A DNA stretch of 64,000 nt from Ischnura elegans (GCF_921293095.1 NC_060257.1:59246968-59310967); one strand, 5' to 3'. Positions 29,535 to 41,359 are shown, counted from the first letter of the stretch. Notes: generated from the sequence alone by a model not told the origin. A program made the numbers and translations.

Positions 29535-29651
29535 TGTCAAGTTGGCTTGCATGGAAAGAGTCCACTCTATCGGACTCCTTACGTCTATGAGCTGTGTTTC
29601 ACCTACCTGGGATACAAACCTTTTGAACTGGATGCCATCAAGGTCTGCCAG
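29535..29651 (+). other. Possible orphan exon or processed fragment
   Basis: An open frame bounded by stops reads CQVGLHGKSPLYRTPYVYEL and CFTYLGYKPFELDAIKVCQ. The amino-acid texture (aromatic and Pro-rich, no low complexity) looks coding. There is no clean GT donor at its end, and I do not recognise the family. Confidence 0.3.
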
Positions 29652-29739
29652 TAAAGCGGTCTTACGCTTTGCAGACAAGAGAACCTTTAGACAAAACCTT
29701 GCCTTTCACACAGCTCAGGTATTTTTTGCAAGAAATTAG

Positions 29740-30589
29740 TTAAGATACAACATACTGGTGCTTTGGTAAATTTGTACATAATTGGGCTTCTCTCCTCACC
29801 AATATTAATTTGGAAAAGTTAAAAAAAATATTGGCAACCACAATATTATTCAGCTAATAGCCTGCCTTTGCCTTTTTGAGGACTTCTTGCTTTACTGATC
29901 CCATATTAACACCAACTTAATGCCAGCATTATGAGAAAAGACGACCAACTACAGCATGTGATATACATTGAGAAATTCATTAAAATATGATGCTATTGTT
30001 GACGAAATGTAAGACTTAACAAAATGTGGCTACCGAACAAATGAGGAAGAACAAATTTTAAATTTTGTGATAGTTATTTCCACAACTACCAACAAGTTGG
30101 TAATTTTCAGAAAAAGTCTAGGCTGATTGTTTTTCACAAAATTTGTCAAATTAAGACCTGATACATATATGTTGTTCATGTGTGGGCAAAGAAAAATAAA
30201 CTGAGGTTACGCAAAATAAGGGTAAAAATGTTAATGGAATCCACTTCCCAGCTTAAAAAATGTTTAAGATTTCGGTCAGCCTTTTTCAATTCCAGCCTTA
30301 TTCACACAGCCAGCAAAGCAAGAATGTTCAATACACCACACTGTGCTACAGCATATGGCACTCACTAAGTATTGATTCCCATATTTTGAAAAAGATTCCA
30401 AGCTCCTATATGCTCCTACGTCCAATTCCATTGTATTTCATCCCTGGATTCCCAGAACGGTTTCAGATGAAATGAACAAATCCTATGTCTCACTCAGTTT
30501 CTTAATATGTTTAGTGCTGCTTCGGTGATAACGGCCGAAGAATAAGTCACCATTTTGGCTAGTAGTAGGCATTAACATGTTTAGTGCAT
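29740..30589. other. Intergenic DNA
   Basis: No supported feature. Confidence 0.5.
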
Positions 30590-30944
30590 TCTAGGGTTGC
30601 TTCAACAACAGGGTCATTTGCACCGTTCACTGATCATTTTTATTAAGGAACCTTATTGATTTCTACTAAGCTCTTACAATAAAAAGAGGTCTCCTATTAT
30701 ATGAAGTCACAAGTTTAATTATGCCCATGTTGATTCGATGCTGCATCCACCATCTCATTGCCTTGAATTCCGACATGCCCCGGCATCCACATGAAAGAAA
30801 TTGTAATGCCCTTCCTGCTCAAGGAGTAAAGGGTATCATGTATAGACTGCACTATAGGATGAAGTGCAAAGTAATCTGAAATGGCACAGAGTGCACTAAT
30901 GGCTTCTCATAGCACACAATCGGTCATAGCTACTTTGGTGCTTC
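30590..30944 (-). pseudogene. LINE RNase H and 3' UTR relic
   Basis: The minus strand gives KGITISFMWMPGHVGIQGNE, the RNase H block of Jockey/R1-type LINEs. The 3' UTR (30590-30730) matches 3371-3500 (GGTCATTTGCACCG..., GTATCCCATTGTATGAGGTCACAAG-type blocks), so it is the same LINE family. It is cut by the transposon at 30948. Confidence 0.65.
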
Positions 30945-30947
30945 TTA

Positions 30948-32205
30948 AGGCCTGGTTACACGGTGCATTAACCCGTATGGGTTAATGTATGAATGCGTGT
31001 CAGTTTACATGTCTGAATTCATGGACGTTTGCGTGAACGAGAAGCATAAATGAGCGGTTACACGGTACATGCATTCACACAAGTTTTCACAAATTTTCTC
31101 GTAACGCGAGGCGTTTAGTTTTTGTTTATTTCCTTTACAGTGCGCAAAATTTAAATGTGTAAACAGTATCATTAGGTAGGAAGCAGTCGATACCTACCAG
31201 AAAATAATTCCCTTTTCGATGTTTCCTGTAGGACCAGGAAATTTCAAATACTGGTAATATATTTACGCTGCCGCGTAAAAAGTGGTGGTCATTGTAGTTG
31301 CCGAAGTTGTTTCATTTCGTGCCAATAATATTTATTTATATTTAATATTTACCGTTATCGCTCGCTTAATGTTATCTCAAAAGTACTCTATTTATTTCAA
31401 ACCGTTATCAAAGGTAATACTCAGGCTGAAAATTTGTAGACGCATCTTGTTTTTAAGATGAGTTTACTAGACATTTTTCTGTCATGTTTCATTGAGTGTA
31501 GATGATGTATGAGAGTAGATATTTTTTATACTTTGTTCTACTTTTGTCCGGGACGGTTATAAAGTTAAGAAGATATTTGCTGTGGATGGAAAAGATGTTG
31601 GTTTAGAGATCTGGTCGATTTATGAATTTGCTAATGTTAGGCGTCTTTTTGTGGTAAGCCAGTGCATTCCCACCTCGGACGTATAAAAGGTAGAATTGTC
31701 GTTAATTCGTATGATATAAATTATGTTTAAATGTGTTCTATTAGGCGTATGATAGCCGTTGTATTTCACAAATTTCGTGTTGAAAACTGTTATAACCTCA
31801 TCGATTGTTTTGTTCCGGCATAATACAACCAATAAGATACCATAGGCATAATCTTGGTACATATGTCCAGCATACATACAGGGATATTCTAAATGAATAT
31901 TAGTGTAGATGAAAATGGTGAGTTTGTGGTAGTATTCAAGCACTTGCGATACAGTACAAATACGCGTAAAGAGAAGCCCTGCAGATGACAACTAATTGTG
32001 ATGTTTCCCTTGTTTCCCACCAGGTGGCGCTGTTATCAACTTGAGCGAATGCATGAACGAAATTAGAACAGGTTCTATTTTCTGTTCACGCGTTCATGCA
32101 TTTGTACATTTTGGGGTGTTTACACGGTGAATTTTTCCGTTCATTCTTGCGTTCATACATTTAGACATTAACCCGTACGGGTTAATGCACCGTGTAACCA
32201 GGCCT
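30948..32205. mobile_element. Harbinger-like TIR element (non-autonomous)
   Basis: The termini are inverted repeats starting AGGCCTGGTTACACGGTGCA, followed by TTAACCC. Flanking TTA (30945-30947 and 32206-32208) is a 3-bp target-site duplication of the TWA type used by PIF/Harbinger elements. Subterminal short repeats (ATGCATTCA, ACACGGT) occur at both ends. A 123-codon frame on the minus strand (31620-31991) has no recognisable domain. It has inserted into a LINE relic. Confidence 0.75.
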
Positions 32206-32208
32206 TTA

Positions 32209-33388
32209 AATGACGTGGTAAAATATCTCCAACACAGCACATATCACATATAGCCAAATGCACACGAAAACTCAAATACAAAGGATATGGTTATTAGAGC
32301 AAAAGGAAAAAAAAAGCACTTTGGCACAACGGGTGAATTCACCCAAAAACTTGCAGCAGGGAACACGTTATCTACCCACCATTGGAGACAAATAGCCCAC
32401 CTTACCCTTGCTGCTCAATAATAGAAAAATCTTTGTGGATTAACCGCAGAGAATATAAGGGCTTGAAAAGACAATCACCAACTGAGATCTTTTGTTACCA
32501 CAGCACTTCCCTAGTTCCCAGGAGATTTTGAGACAAACCTCAATAAATAAAACCAATTCTTCAGGACTTCATTGAGATTTCTAAATATTTAATAACAACA
32601 GTAACCTTTTTGGTACTTGCTGTACACCATATTTCCGGTAAGTGGGTATTAAGTACTTTATTTCCAGTAAAAGTTACATTGTCAATTAGCTAAATCAATT
32701 AGGTTCTTTTAAATGCAGAAATATTACAATTAACATTCAAAAATAGAATGTAAATTATTTCTCAACATGTGAAAATAAAAAAGAAAAATTAAAAACTTAT
32801 TACATTAAAATTCAGCTTTTGAGCATTACAATACCTGTAAATCATAACCACTGATAACTAAAGAGAAAATACAGAAACAGCTACCAAGAAGAGAAATTGA
32901 ATGGACTGTTTCGAAAGAATAAAATTGACAAACCTGATGACACACGAGATACTTCACTTTTTTCTGGAATTTGGCCACCTTGATTACTCGTTCAGTCACT
33001 TAAAATTGTGCTTTTCCCCCACAGACCTAGAAAATAAACAAGCAGTTGAGTTACATTGCAACTCCACCAATAATGGTTATAACATCTCAAATTTTATACT
33101 CTGGCACTTTGCATATGGTGCAGCTTAGTCAATTCCACCAAAGAGAAATGTCAAACATAAGAAAGTAGGTTGACTGATCTAACTCTCCTACACTGGAGTT
33201 ATACTAACAATGACATCATTGTCACATCAAATGATGCTTAATGTAACAATGATAACTAGAATCCTTCAATTTGGTTGATAACTTACTGAGACAATGACTA
33301 AGGATGTAAAAATTATCAACAAAATCTTAGGTCACACAAACAGGCCTAGTCAGAAAGACATAGATTGAACAACACATGTTTCTGAATA
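32209..33388. other. AT-rich intergenic DNA
   Basis: No supported gene. Confidence 0.5.
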
Positions 33389-34032
33389 GGGTAGTTTCCT
33401 TCATGAAAGAAAACGAAAGGCATTGATTGAGATTCGTTACCAACCATCAGTGTATTCATAATATACAAATTATTTAATTTTAGAAATCCCAGTTTAGACG
33501 AATGTTATCTGTCAATTTTAACCTCATTTGAGAAGGCCAGATTGGCACCCATGCGATTCCACTCCACATTACGTCACAGGGATGTAGATTCTATACAAGT
33601 AGTCAGGAGTTTTACTTCGTCAGATTACCAATGCATGCATAAGGCACAGAGCTCAGGGAAACATGTCTTAATTAATGTCACCTATTAAAATTGCCTATGG
33701 TCAGAAAGTTTCCTTCGTTTGATAAAGGAGTTAATAATCCTTATTTAAGCCAAGCACTACCTACTAGCTGAGTACTTTGCGCTACTGATATGCTCGGCCT
33801 GCATCGTAGCGGCACTCATAGCCTCACACCAAGGTGGCCTCACACAGCAGCAGCAGAAACCAGAATCACGTCACACGGGCTTTTCCCAGCATTCATACTC
33901 AGCTGTCGCGTTTTTCACTTTTCATTTAATCGCGAAAAATAGATATCATCATTTAAAAATCTAAAAGCGAGAAACACACTCCTGGAGTAATAATCTTTCA
34001 ATTTATACAATAAGAAAAATAGAAAACCACCA
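33389..34032 (-). mobile_element. TA-flanked MITE, copy B
   Basis: Inverted copy of the element at 40512-41172. It has the same ends (GGGTAGTTTCC and its partner) with TA on both sides (33387-33388, 34033-34034) and matching interior including the CGCGAAAAATAGAT block. TA duplication suggests a Tc1/mariner-type mobiliser. Confidence 0.7.
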
Positions 34033-34034
34033 TA

Positions 34035-35219
34035 TTCAACTCTGAATCTGATGAGGTCCCATTTCATTCTGATTTAAATAAATAGTGAAAAATAAACCAC
34101 CATCATTTTCCCATTCTGTATTTTTCTGCAGTTCATGTCCACAAATTTTTGCTTCCAAATCATTCAATGCGTAATTAAATTATTAGCCACAACAGTGACA
34201 TGCCATGAGTAGGTAATTAATTTTCCTCTCGGATATTAAAAAAATTAATGCCTTAATAATTGCTAACTTAATATCAACTTTGCAACAGCAGATGATACAT
34301 AGAGCATTTGCAGAAATTTTTTGCCTTCACAACATCATTATAAAATATATTCCAAAATATTGAAATAAATTATCATATTTTAAAAATATGAACTCCTGGC
34401 CCATGCCATCTACAAGCACTTGACATTGATTCTCCCAGACAAAACAATAAAATAAAAAAATGAAAGAAAGACAGGCATTGCTCGAGATCAAAGAAAATGG
34501 ACATCAGAAAACAAATAAATTTTCCTAGAATAAAGCTATCAACACAGGCGAGACACAAAAATATTAAAATTTTATAAATTTTCATTATAATATTGCAAAC
34601 AGAGGGCCCTTGACGGATGGAGATTAAACATTATGCAGAAAAAACTGAGCTGTTGCAATATTAAGGGCAAATTTACACCACCTAAACATTCAGTGAACTG
34701 AAAAATTCCTAGTCCAAGCTACAATTTTCTTTGGAGATAACATAAAATGAACAAAACATATCCGAAACAAAATCAGCAACAAGTTTCATATCTCTTCCAT
34801 AACTGCCAATTACGTTATTATGCACATTCAGGTTAACTGCTAAGTGCATCCAACAAAATGCTTGTGTTGCCGTAGCTCAGTAACTAAGGAGTTGTGACCC
34901 CCACATTTATAGGGCAAAAAAATTCTTAAAATTGTCCCACTTACCACCACGGGAAGTACCTATTGCAAATTCTCCTGAAGCACCTTGTATGTAATGGTGA
35001 AACAAAACACAATATGTACTATTCCACAAACTTTTATTATCTGTCAACTAGTTTCAACGTTTATACCATCATTATCAAGACTAACCTCGTATGTCAATCA
35101 CCCCACTAATTTCTTTCTTTTCTTGGTTTAAATAATAAGTCAATTCTTATTTCATTAAAATTAATGAGCATGGGCAATGACGAATATGTGGTTGCTCACA
35201 CCCAACTTTCAAATAAGTT
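34035..35219. other. AT-rich intergenic DNA
   Basis: Nothing firm. A tRNA box-A-like GTAGCTCAGTAACTAAGG at about 34875 may be a decayed SINE head. Confidence 0.4.
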
Positions 35220-35350
35220 AATACTGATCAGATGACCGAGTTTGACATCATGCAGCAAAACGCTAAAGCACACAGCAAAATACTTGCTACATGCCAAAGC
35301 CCTTTGCGTAAGTCTCGTCATCTATTCATCATTTCAGCATTCATAGATAG
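35220..35350 (+). repeat. Dispersed ~130-bp repeat, copy 1 of 3
   Basis: Shares AGCAAAATACTTGC, then AGTCTCGTCATC..TTCATCATTTCA.CATTCAT with 42130-42255 and 44920-45055, all in the same orientation. No coding or tRNA-like content. Confidence 0.6.
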
Positions 35351-35413
35351 TAACTAATCACCATCTCATCATTAACTATGAATCGAATACGTATGAATGA
35401 ATCCTTTACATAC

Positions 35414-35552
35414 CTTTCCAGCCGGCTTCAGAACAGGCAGTGACAATGAATTCAACTATGCCAGCTATCTTTTCTTTGGTCCACAAGTCAGACAGCTGCA
35501 TGAACATGCCCGTCTCCCTTTCAATGCAAGACACTATGTTGCCAAACCATTT
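35414..35552 (-). CDS. Unassigned internal exon
   Basis: A 46-codon frame runs between an acceptor (GCAGTAG, ending at 35553) and a good donor (AAAG|GTATGTAAAG), phase 0 to 1. It reads KWFGNIVSCIERETGMFMQL, SDLWTKEKIAGIVEFIVTAC, SEAGWK. It has no low complexity, a regular amphipathic-helix texture and conserved-looking Trp, Cys and Gly. I do not recognise the family and found no neighbouring exon with certainty. It lies on the same strand as the ced-6 gene, downstream of it, so it is probably a separate gene. Confidence 0.45.
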
Positions 35553-36129
35553 CTACTGCAGCCATACTAAACAGGAGATCTTAAATCAACTTCCAAATGT
35601 GGAGGCCGATGGAGCTTCCTTTATCAATAGAGCCTGTTGAAGAAAAAAAATGGTCCAGAATAACATTGATTGTTGTACATGATAATACTAATACTATTAC
35701 CGATATACCAAAATATTACTACAAGTGAACTAAATACTGTGCCACACTGTACAACATCAGAAGTTTTAATGTGTATTCATACATTTGCCCTCCAGTTAAA
35801 TATTTTTGGACTCTGTGATATTGATGCATCATGTCTTCCTTTCGTATGCACAACTTGTTAACTCTAAGACATGTATAATTATGTACGTTACTCAGGGGCA
35901 CATGTGCCAGAATAAGAAATTTTATTCTCTATTTTTCTAATTTCCCTATTACTTCAAAATCAACCCAATGCCACACTAATTTCCCAGTTATTTTCACCAG
36001 GATCTACACAAACCTTTCCTTTGAATGCCACCATTGACGTACGGTACTGGAATCTCACTCCCAAGTGTTCACAATAGATAATTTACTGCAATTTTTTTAT
36101 CAACAAACCAGCCTCAAGTACTTCAAGAG
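35553..36129. other. AT-rich non-coding DNA
   Basis: No supported feature; probably intron of the gene containing the 35414-35552 exon. Confidence 0.4.
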
Positions 36130-36240
36130 ATAGAAAAAACAGCTTGAATCCAGGAGATCCAGGTTCGCATCCAAGTTGGGGGCAAAAGATACTTTCCCCA
36201 GTGGAATTTTCTTACCCTAAGTGCACTCGCCTGTGAATTT
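36130..36240 (+). repeat. tRNA-derived SINE fragment
   Basis: Contains a box-B-like GGTTCGCATCC and then GGGGGCAAAAGATACTTTCCCC. This parallels the 3' half and tail (CAAGGCAAATGATATTTCC) of the tRNA-like unit at 58467. The box A half is missing. Confidence 0.45.
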
Positions 36241-36243
36241 GTA

Positions 36244-37538
36244 GGGGAGAGTGGGGCAAAACCGACCAGGCGGGTCAAACCGACCCCCTTAATATTTCCT
36301 AGTAGATGATGATTTCCAGCGGCAAAACTATGAACTAGTTGAAGAGGCCGCCATTTCAAGCAGATCGAGCTTGGTTTCGTTGGCATTATTGACGATGTTG
36401 GGGTTATGTAGAGTTCTGAAGTTTTAACCAGTTTATTTTACAACTTTAATGTCATATTTATTTTGATTTGACAAGTGTAACCACAATCTGGTTTACCGAA
36501 GGTGAGTACATGTGTTTATTTACTGTGTTTACTTATATTTTAACATGCGAGTAGCGTAGCTAATGATTTTGGATAACCTCAAATTGCCATATTTGTTTTA
36601 CTGTGTACCTAGGGGCAAAACCGTCAACAGAAAGGGGGGCATAACCGACCGGGGTCGGTTTTGCCCACGATATTTCAACTTATCAACCTGTGCTTCACTA
36701 TACCTAATAAAATAATAGAACCCAATTTATTAAGTACTAGCTGTACCCGTTGCGGCTTTGCCCGCATTAAATTGAGTTTTTAAACTGCGATATTACATTT
36801 CACCCAAACTACTCATGCCTCCTCCACAAGAAAAGGAAAGAGTTAAAAAGAAAGGAGGAAGAAAACCTGGAAAGACAGCCATACTTATATCGTCACCTTA
36901 TAAAGTAGAACTGGAGGAAGGCGAGAAAAAAAGGAGGAAAAGAATATAAAAAAAGAAAGAATGAAAGCTAAAAACAAAGGAACAGTGGCGAAGAATGATA
37001 AAAATAAAAATCCTAATAGAAAGCTTGCTTTCCAAGCCACAGCCCCCCAAGTATATAAAGTGAAGTCGAAGAAAATGAAAGCCAACCAGTGTTTGAACTG
37101 TAAAGGATGGGCTCATTAGGCGTGCGCTAATTGTGAAGAAGAAGATGAAAATTTCATGTGTGACTTTTGTTCCTAAAATGTAAATATAAACTAACACAGT
37201 GTTAATTTCTTATTTTTCATTAATAAATATTGCTGTACATTGTAAAAACAGTGAGTTTTGTGATATATATTCCCAAAAATAGCATTATAAACTTTTTTTA
37301 ATGTAAAACATATGGGTGTCGGTTTTGCCCCACAAGAGGGGCAAAAACCGTCATTTTGTCAGTATTGGAACAAAAATTCATATTAATTTAACCTGTATCA
37401 GTAAAGAATAATGCATCAGTATTTTATTTCTTTAAATAGTAAACATTGCAATTACGCTAATTTTGTGTAAATATTTGTACCAGAAAGCCAAATATCTCAT
37501 GAAAAAGCTTAGCAGGTCGGTTTTGCCCCACTCTCCCC
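36244..37538 (+). mobile_element. pogo/Tigger-like DNA transposon
   Basis: Near-perfect ~24-bp terminal inverted repeats beginning GGGGAGAGTGGGGCAAAACC, flanked on each side by TA (36242-36243, 37539-37540), the pogo/mariner target duplication. The internal sequence also contains GGGGCAAAACCG motifs at 36611, 36636 and 37340. It carries a C-terminal transposase remnant at 36815-37175. Confidence 0.8.
36815..37175 (+). pseudogene. pogo-like transposase C-terminal remnant
   Basis: From ATG 36815 the frame reads KKKGGRKPGKTAILISSPYK, a motif following the DDE domain in insect pogo-like transposases. In a second frame the end reads CLNCKGWAH, then a stop, ACANCEEEDENFMCDFCS, a C2HC3/PHD-like finger typical of these proteins. 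Frameshifts and an in-frame TAG break it, and the DDE core is absent. Confidence 0.6.
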
Positions 37539-38049
37539 TACATGCATGCCCCTGAAAGGGATCCCACTCTAACTAAATTATAAAATTTACAGTTTTATCC
37601 AGGTTTTCACGCTTTAAATGTTGTCAAATTCAGTTAGTAGATAAGGCATTTTAGACAGAAATATTGATCACGTAATAATGATTGGCCGCACGTTAACTAA
37701 AAATGTAGCAAACGTGATAAACGCCCGGAATGCAAACGCAGCAGTGAAAGTGCTCTCTCATGATGTCACCTATCGATAGCAAAATTCAGGTCCAGCAAAA
37801 GCTTGCGAGTGGGGAAATGGAGGGATCAGGGTGGTAGGGAAGTGAAGAAGTGTCTGATTTTTTGCCAGGGTAAATGAAAACTTTACCGGTTACCTGTCAT
37901 CCAATCACGGCCTTAAGGTCATGTGTCGTCATGGACCAATAATTACGCTTCAAATACAAGTGTGCAGATAAATACGTGGACTGAGTCTGCACGTGACTCA
38001 TCCTTGAAATAATGATCGACGCATGCTATCTCTTATGATGTCTCCAATC

Positions 38050-38697
38050 CAGGGTTGATAAAAATCATTCTTGTTGATTTTTTTTATTTAAATTGGATTT
38101 TATTGATTTAAATGAGATTTTTATGATTCTCCATTCATCAAAGTTCGGTTATTTGCAAAACTAACTATTTGGGCCGCATATTGGAGTATGATCGTTTGCA
38201 GAAACAATAAAAGGCAACATACTCTAAACTTAATACAACATTTAGTCAATCAGGGGCAGATAACTATGGAAATGCCAATGGCATCAAATTAAAAATTACA
38301 CCAGCATAATATAAAATTGCCATTGGAAGCATCAGATGTGCTATATTATGCAGTTCTAAAGCATATGAAGTATAGAAAAATTCTGTAATTGCAACTTTGT
38401 ATGGTGACTACGCTTAGAAATTATAAGAAAACAATTTTTTTTCAACGGATACACTAGTATTCTAACCAAAGCCATTTTTTTTTAATTTTCATGTTACATG
38501 CATTCCTACAGTATCATTTCTATTTAAGAGCCACCATTGTGCTGATAACTGTCGATTCATTGTATTAATTAAGAAATAAAAATCAAAATTATACACTTAC
38601 AGCTTCCTTTTCTTGACACTTTAAAAATCAAACATGTAGATCACATTATGATTTAAATCACTATTTAAATCGAAGTGATTTAAATCAATCAACCCTG
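38050..38697. mobile_element. hAT-like MITE (CAGGGTTGAT type)
   Basis: Ends CAGGGTTGATAAAAATCA and its inverted partner (TTTAAATCAATCAACCCTG). The flanks CTCCAATC and CGCCAATC form an 8-bp target duplication with one mismatch, as for hAT elements. The subterminal DNA is rich in ATTTAAAT-type repeats. Confidence 0.75.
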
Positions 38698-38880
38698 CGC
38701 CAATCGTTACCAAAATTTCGATCCAGTAACAGGTTGTGAGTGGGAAAATGGGAGGGTGGCAGGGAGGTGTTTTTTTGCTAGGATTATTGAACACTTTGGT
38801 CACTCGTCTTCCAATCACAGGCTTGAAGTCTGTGTATCGTCATGGCACACAGACCAATAACTGCGCTTCAAATATTCGTA

Positions 38881-39640
38881 CAGTGAGTCCTCGTTTAACG
38901 TCACTTACCGTCCCTGAAAAATGCGACGATAAACGAAATGACGTTAATCGAAACATAATATCCCATAAGAAACAATGTAAAAAGTGAATATTGGCTCCTA
39001 GACCTCACAATTCCTACGTGAAAAAAAGGTTAGCGTATCATATCTGGGGCATTTTTTACGGTGGGAATGCCAAATTATCGCATAAATACGAGTTCCTGTC
39101 TTCATCGACGACAATAGCAGCAGTGACTTAAATCCTTCGCCACTTTTGTATCTTCCAGCATTTGCTTTTCGGCTTCGCTATGGTGGTCGCCTGAGTGAGC
39201 GTCGCCTGGGCATCATAATCGCTGAAACATCCCAGTTACAGGAACCAAAATTATTGTGAACTCGGCAAAAAAAGTGACGACAAAAACTCCGAGTTCTACA
39301 CGGAAAAATGCCTTGAAATCACTTTTCAGGTTCCTGCAAACCATTATGTCAAGTAAAACCTTGCGCAACTACGCAAGAATTCATTTTGCAGAAATTTTTG
39401 CTAAAACCATAATCGCAATTAAGAATAAACACACCGTTTTACACTTTGCTTAGACTGACTGTATTACCGCCCACAAAACGAACAACCTGCAACGCCCACC
39501 GCTTCGCCTTTTTTTTTCGTGCGAAATGACTTGACGTTATCACGAAGCGTAGGTGCGATAAACGAATGACGGTCTCAAAATTTTCGTGACGTTATCGCGA
39601 AATGACGTTAAACGGGGTGAAGTAGAACGAGGACTCGCTG
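38881..39640. mobile_element. Mariner/Tigger-type MITE
   Basis: Ends CAGTGAGTCCTCGTTTAACG and, inverted, CAGCGAGTCCTCGTTCTAC, with TA on both sides (38879-38880, 39641-39642). Subterminal ACGTTA/TAACGT motifs repeat at both ends. No transposase frame. Confidence 0.8.
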
Positions 39641-39670
39641 TATGCAGATAAATACGTGGTCAGTGTCTGC

Positions 39671-40450
39671 AGGCCATTTTACACGGTACACGGAATTGCG
39701 CAATCTGATGTACGTGCGAAGGCGCAATCAAAATTGCGTCGTGTAAAGCGGTGAATTGCTAGAACACATGTGAGAATGCGTGGACGTGAGACGGCAAAAT
39801 AGCCCATGTTCTAATTTCGTTCATGCATTCGCGCAATTCCCCGCCACTTTAGAAATTAACCTATTAATCCCCAGTGTTGCGTTAACGCAACATTATTGAA
39901 TCCTAATTCTCAGAACAAGTTTCTGTCTCAGAATAATTTTTCCTTCGATTTACTGACTTTTCCAAAGTATCTCTAGTTCTAATTTTGTCATTTTCACCTA
40001 CATTTTCATTCATATAATTATATTTTTTATGACTGATGGCGTTTGGCATAAAAATTGATGCGCACATACGAGACACCCTGGGAAACACGACATACTCCAG
40101 CATGTCCGTCAAGGCAGAATGGAGAATTTCCTCCAAAGGAATGCTGATAACTCCCGACAGAGATGTCGAGTGTACAAATCAAGATAAAAAATAAAAGATG
40201 TAACTTAAGTTTTTAAAATTACTTTTTTTGTATTTATTTTCCGCAGTTTCCCCAGCGTTGCGTATACGCAGCATTATGAAAATCATGTAATATGATGAAA
40301 ATACTTTTTTCCATAAATTCATCTTAATTTGGCCAAAATAAATCGGAGAATGCGAAACAACCGAAGTTAAAAGCCCTACGTACAGTCTGGGGAATAATGG
40401 GTTAATGCAGCTCTAACCTTCACAATTCCGTGTTCCGTGTAAAACGGCCT
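39671..40450. mobile_element. TIR element (AGGCCRTTTTACACGG) with TGC duplication
   Basis: Inverted ends AGGCCATTTTACACGGTACA and AGGCCGTTTTACACGGAACA, flanked by TGC (39668-39670, 40451-40453). The intact family sequence at 37990 and 41785 shows the empty site. The ends resemble those of the 30948 element (..TTACACGG), suggesting one broad group. It hosts the piggyBac-like MITE at 39860-40401. Confidence 0.75.
39856..40405. mobile_element. piggyBac-like MITE nested inside the previous element
   Basis: TTAA at both borders (39856-39859, 40402-40405) and inverted ends CC(T/C)ATTA(A/T)TCCCCAG. It contains perfect internal palindromes GTTGCGTTAACGCAAC near the left end and GCGTATACGC near the right end. 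No transposase. Confidence 0.7.
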
Positions 40451-40511
40451 TGCGAGTGACTGACCTTGAAATGATGATCGACACATCAATTTTTCTTTTG
40501 ATCTGTTAATA

Positions 40512-41172
40512 GGGTGGTTTCCTATTATTTTTTTATTGCCTAAATCGAAAGATTATTACTCCTGGAGTACGTATTTCGCGCTTTTAGATTTTTAAATGAC
40601 AACATCTATTTTTCGCGATTAAATGAAAAGTGAAAATTTTCAAGCGCGCGAAAACGCGACGCTTAAGTATGAATGCCGGGAAATATCTCCGTACGTCGTA
40701 TTTCTGGTTCCCCCTCCCGCCCGGTGAGGTGACCTTGAGGCGAGGCTTAGCGCTGATACGTCGCAGGCTGCCAGCGGGTAGCTGAGTACCTTGCTGAATG
40801 GTAGCGCTTGGCTTAAGAAAGGTTTATTAATACCTTATCAAACGAAGAAAACTTTCCGACCTTAGCCAGTTTTAATAGGTGATTATTAAGACATGTTTCC
40901 CTGAGCTCTGTGCCTCATGCATGCATTGGTAACCTCAGACGATGTATAACTCCTATCCTCTCGTGTAGAAACTAGGTCCCTGTGACGTCATGCGGAGTGG
41001 AATCGCATGGGCGCCAATCTGGCCTTTTTCAAATGAGGATAAAATTTGACCCTTGCCATTCGTCTAAACCGGTATTTCAAAAACCAAATAATTTGTGTAT
41101 TATGAATACACTAATGGTGGGTAACGAATCGCAATCAATGCCTTTCGTTTTCTTTGATGAAGGAAACTACCC
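40512..41172 (+). mobile_element. TA-flanked MITE, copy A
   Basis: Ends GGGTGGTTTCC and GGAAACTACCC with TA duplications (40510-40511, 41173-41174). The inverted copy is at 33389-34032. A 75-codon frame near its right end (40982-41209) looks like chance. Confidence 0.75.
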
Positions 41173-41359
41173 TATTGTAGATCTACATTCAAGTTTGAGA
41201 GGTTTTTAAGGTATTACAATGAAATTCACGGCTTATTCACCGTTTTTAAGTTTTCACGTTTGAGTGGGAAACCCTGTTGGCATCACTGGCCATGATGACC
41301 TTGGAAAAGAATTTCATCAAAATGTCGGCAGCAATGGATAATGAGGAGATTACCTGAGA

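Larger units (their letters stand above)
37556..41276 (+). mobile_element. hAT-like element hosting nested insertions
   Basis: The left end is a degraded CAGGGTTCCCACTCTAAC (37556), the right end GAGTGGGAAACCCTG (41276). The interior follows the order of the complete copy at 41360-41988 but is expanded to 3.7 kb. It contains an internal partial duplication (the GAGTGGGAAAATGG block occurs at about 37808 and 38735) and insertions at 38050-38697, 38881-39640, 39671-40450 and 40512-41172. The uninterrupted family sequence on both sides of each insertion confirms the order. Confidence 0.65.

Noticed and set aside
31620-31991. 123-codon minus-strand ORF inside the Harbinger-like element
   Set aside because: No recognisable domain, AT-rich composition, and no sign of a DDE triad; treated as chance.
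34868-34965. tRNA or SINE head
   Set aside because: Only a box-A-like stretch is present; no box B or closing stem.
36885-37197. Two hydrophobic minus-strand ORFs
   Set aside because: They are antisense shadows of the Lys/Glu-rich pogo transposase tail.
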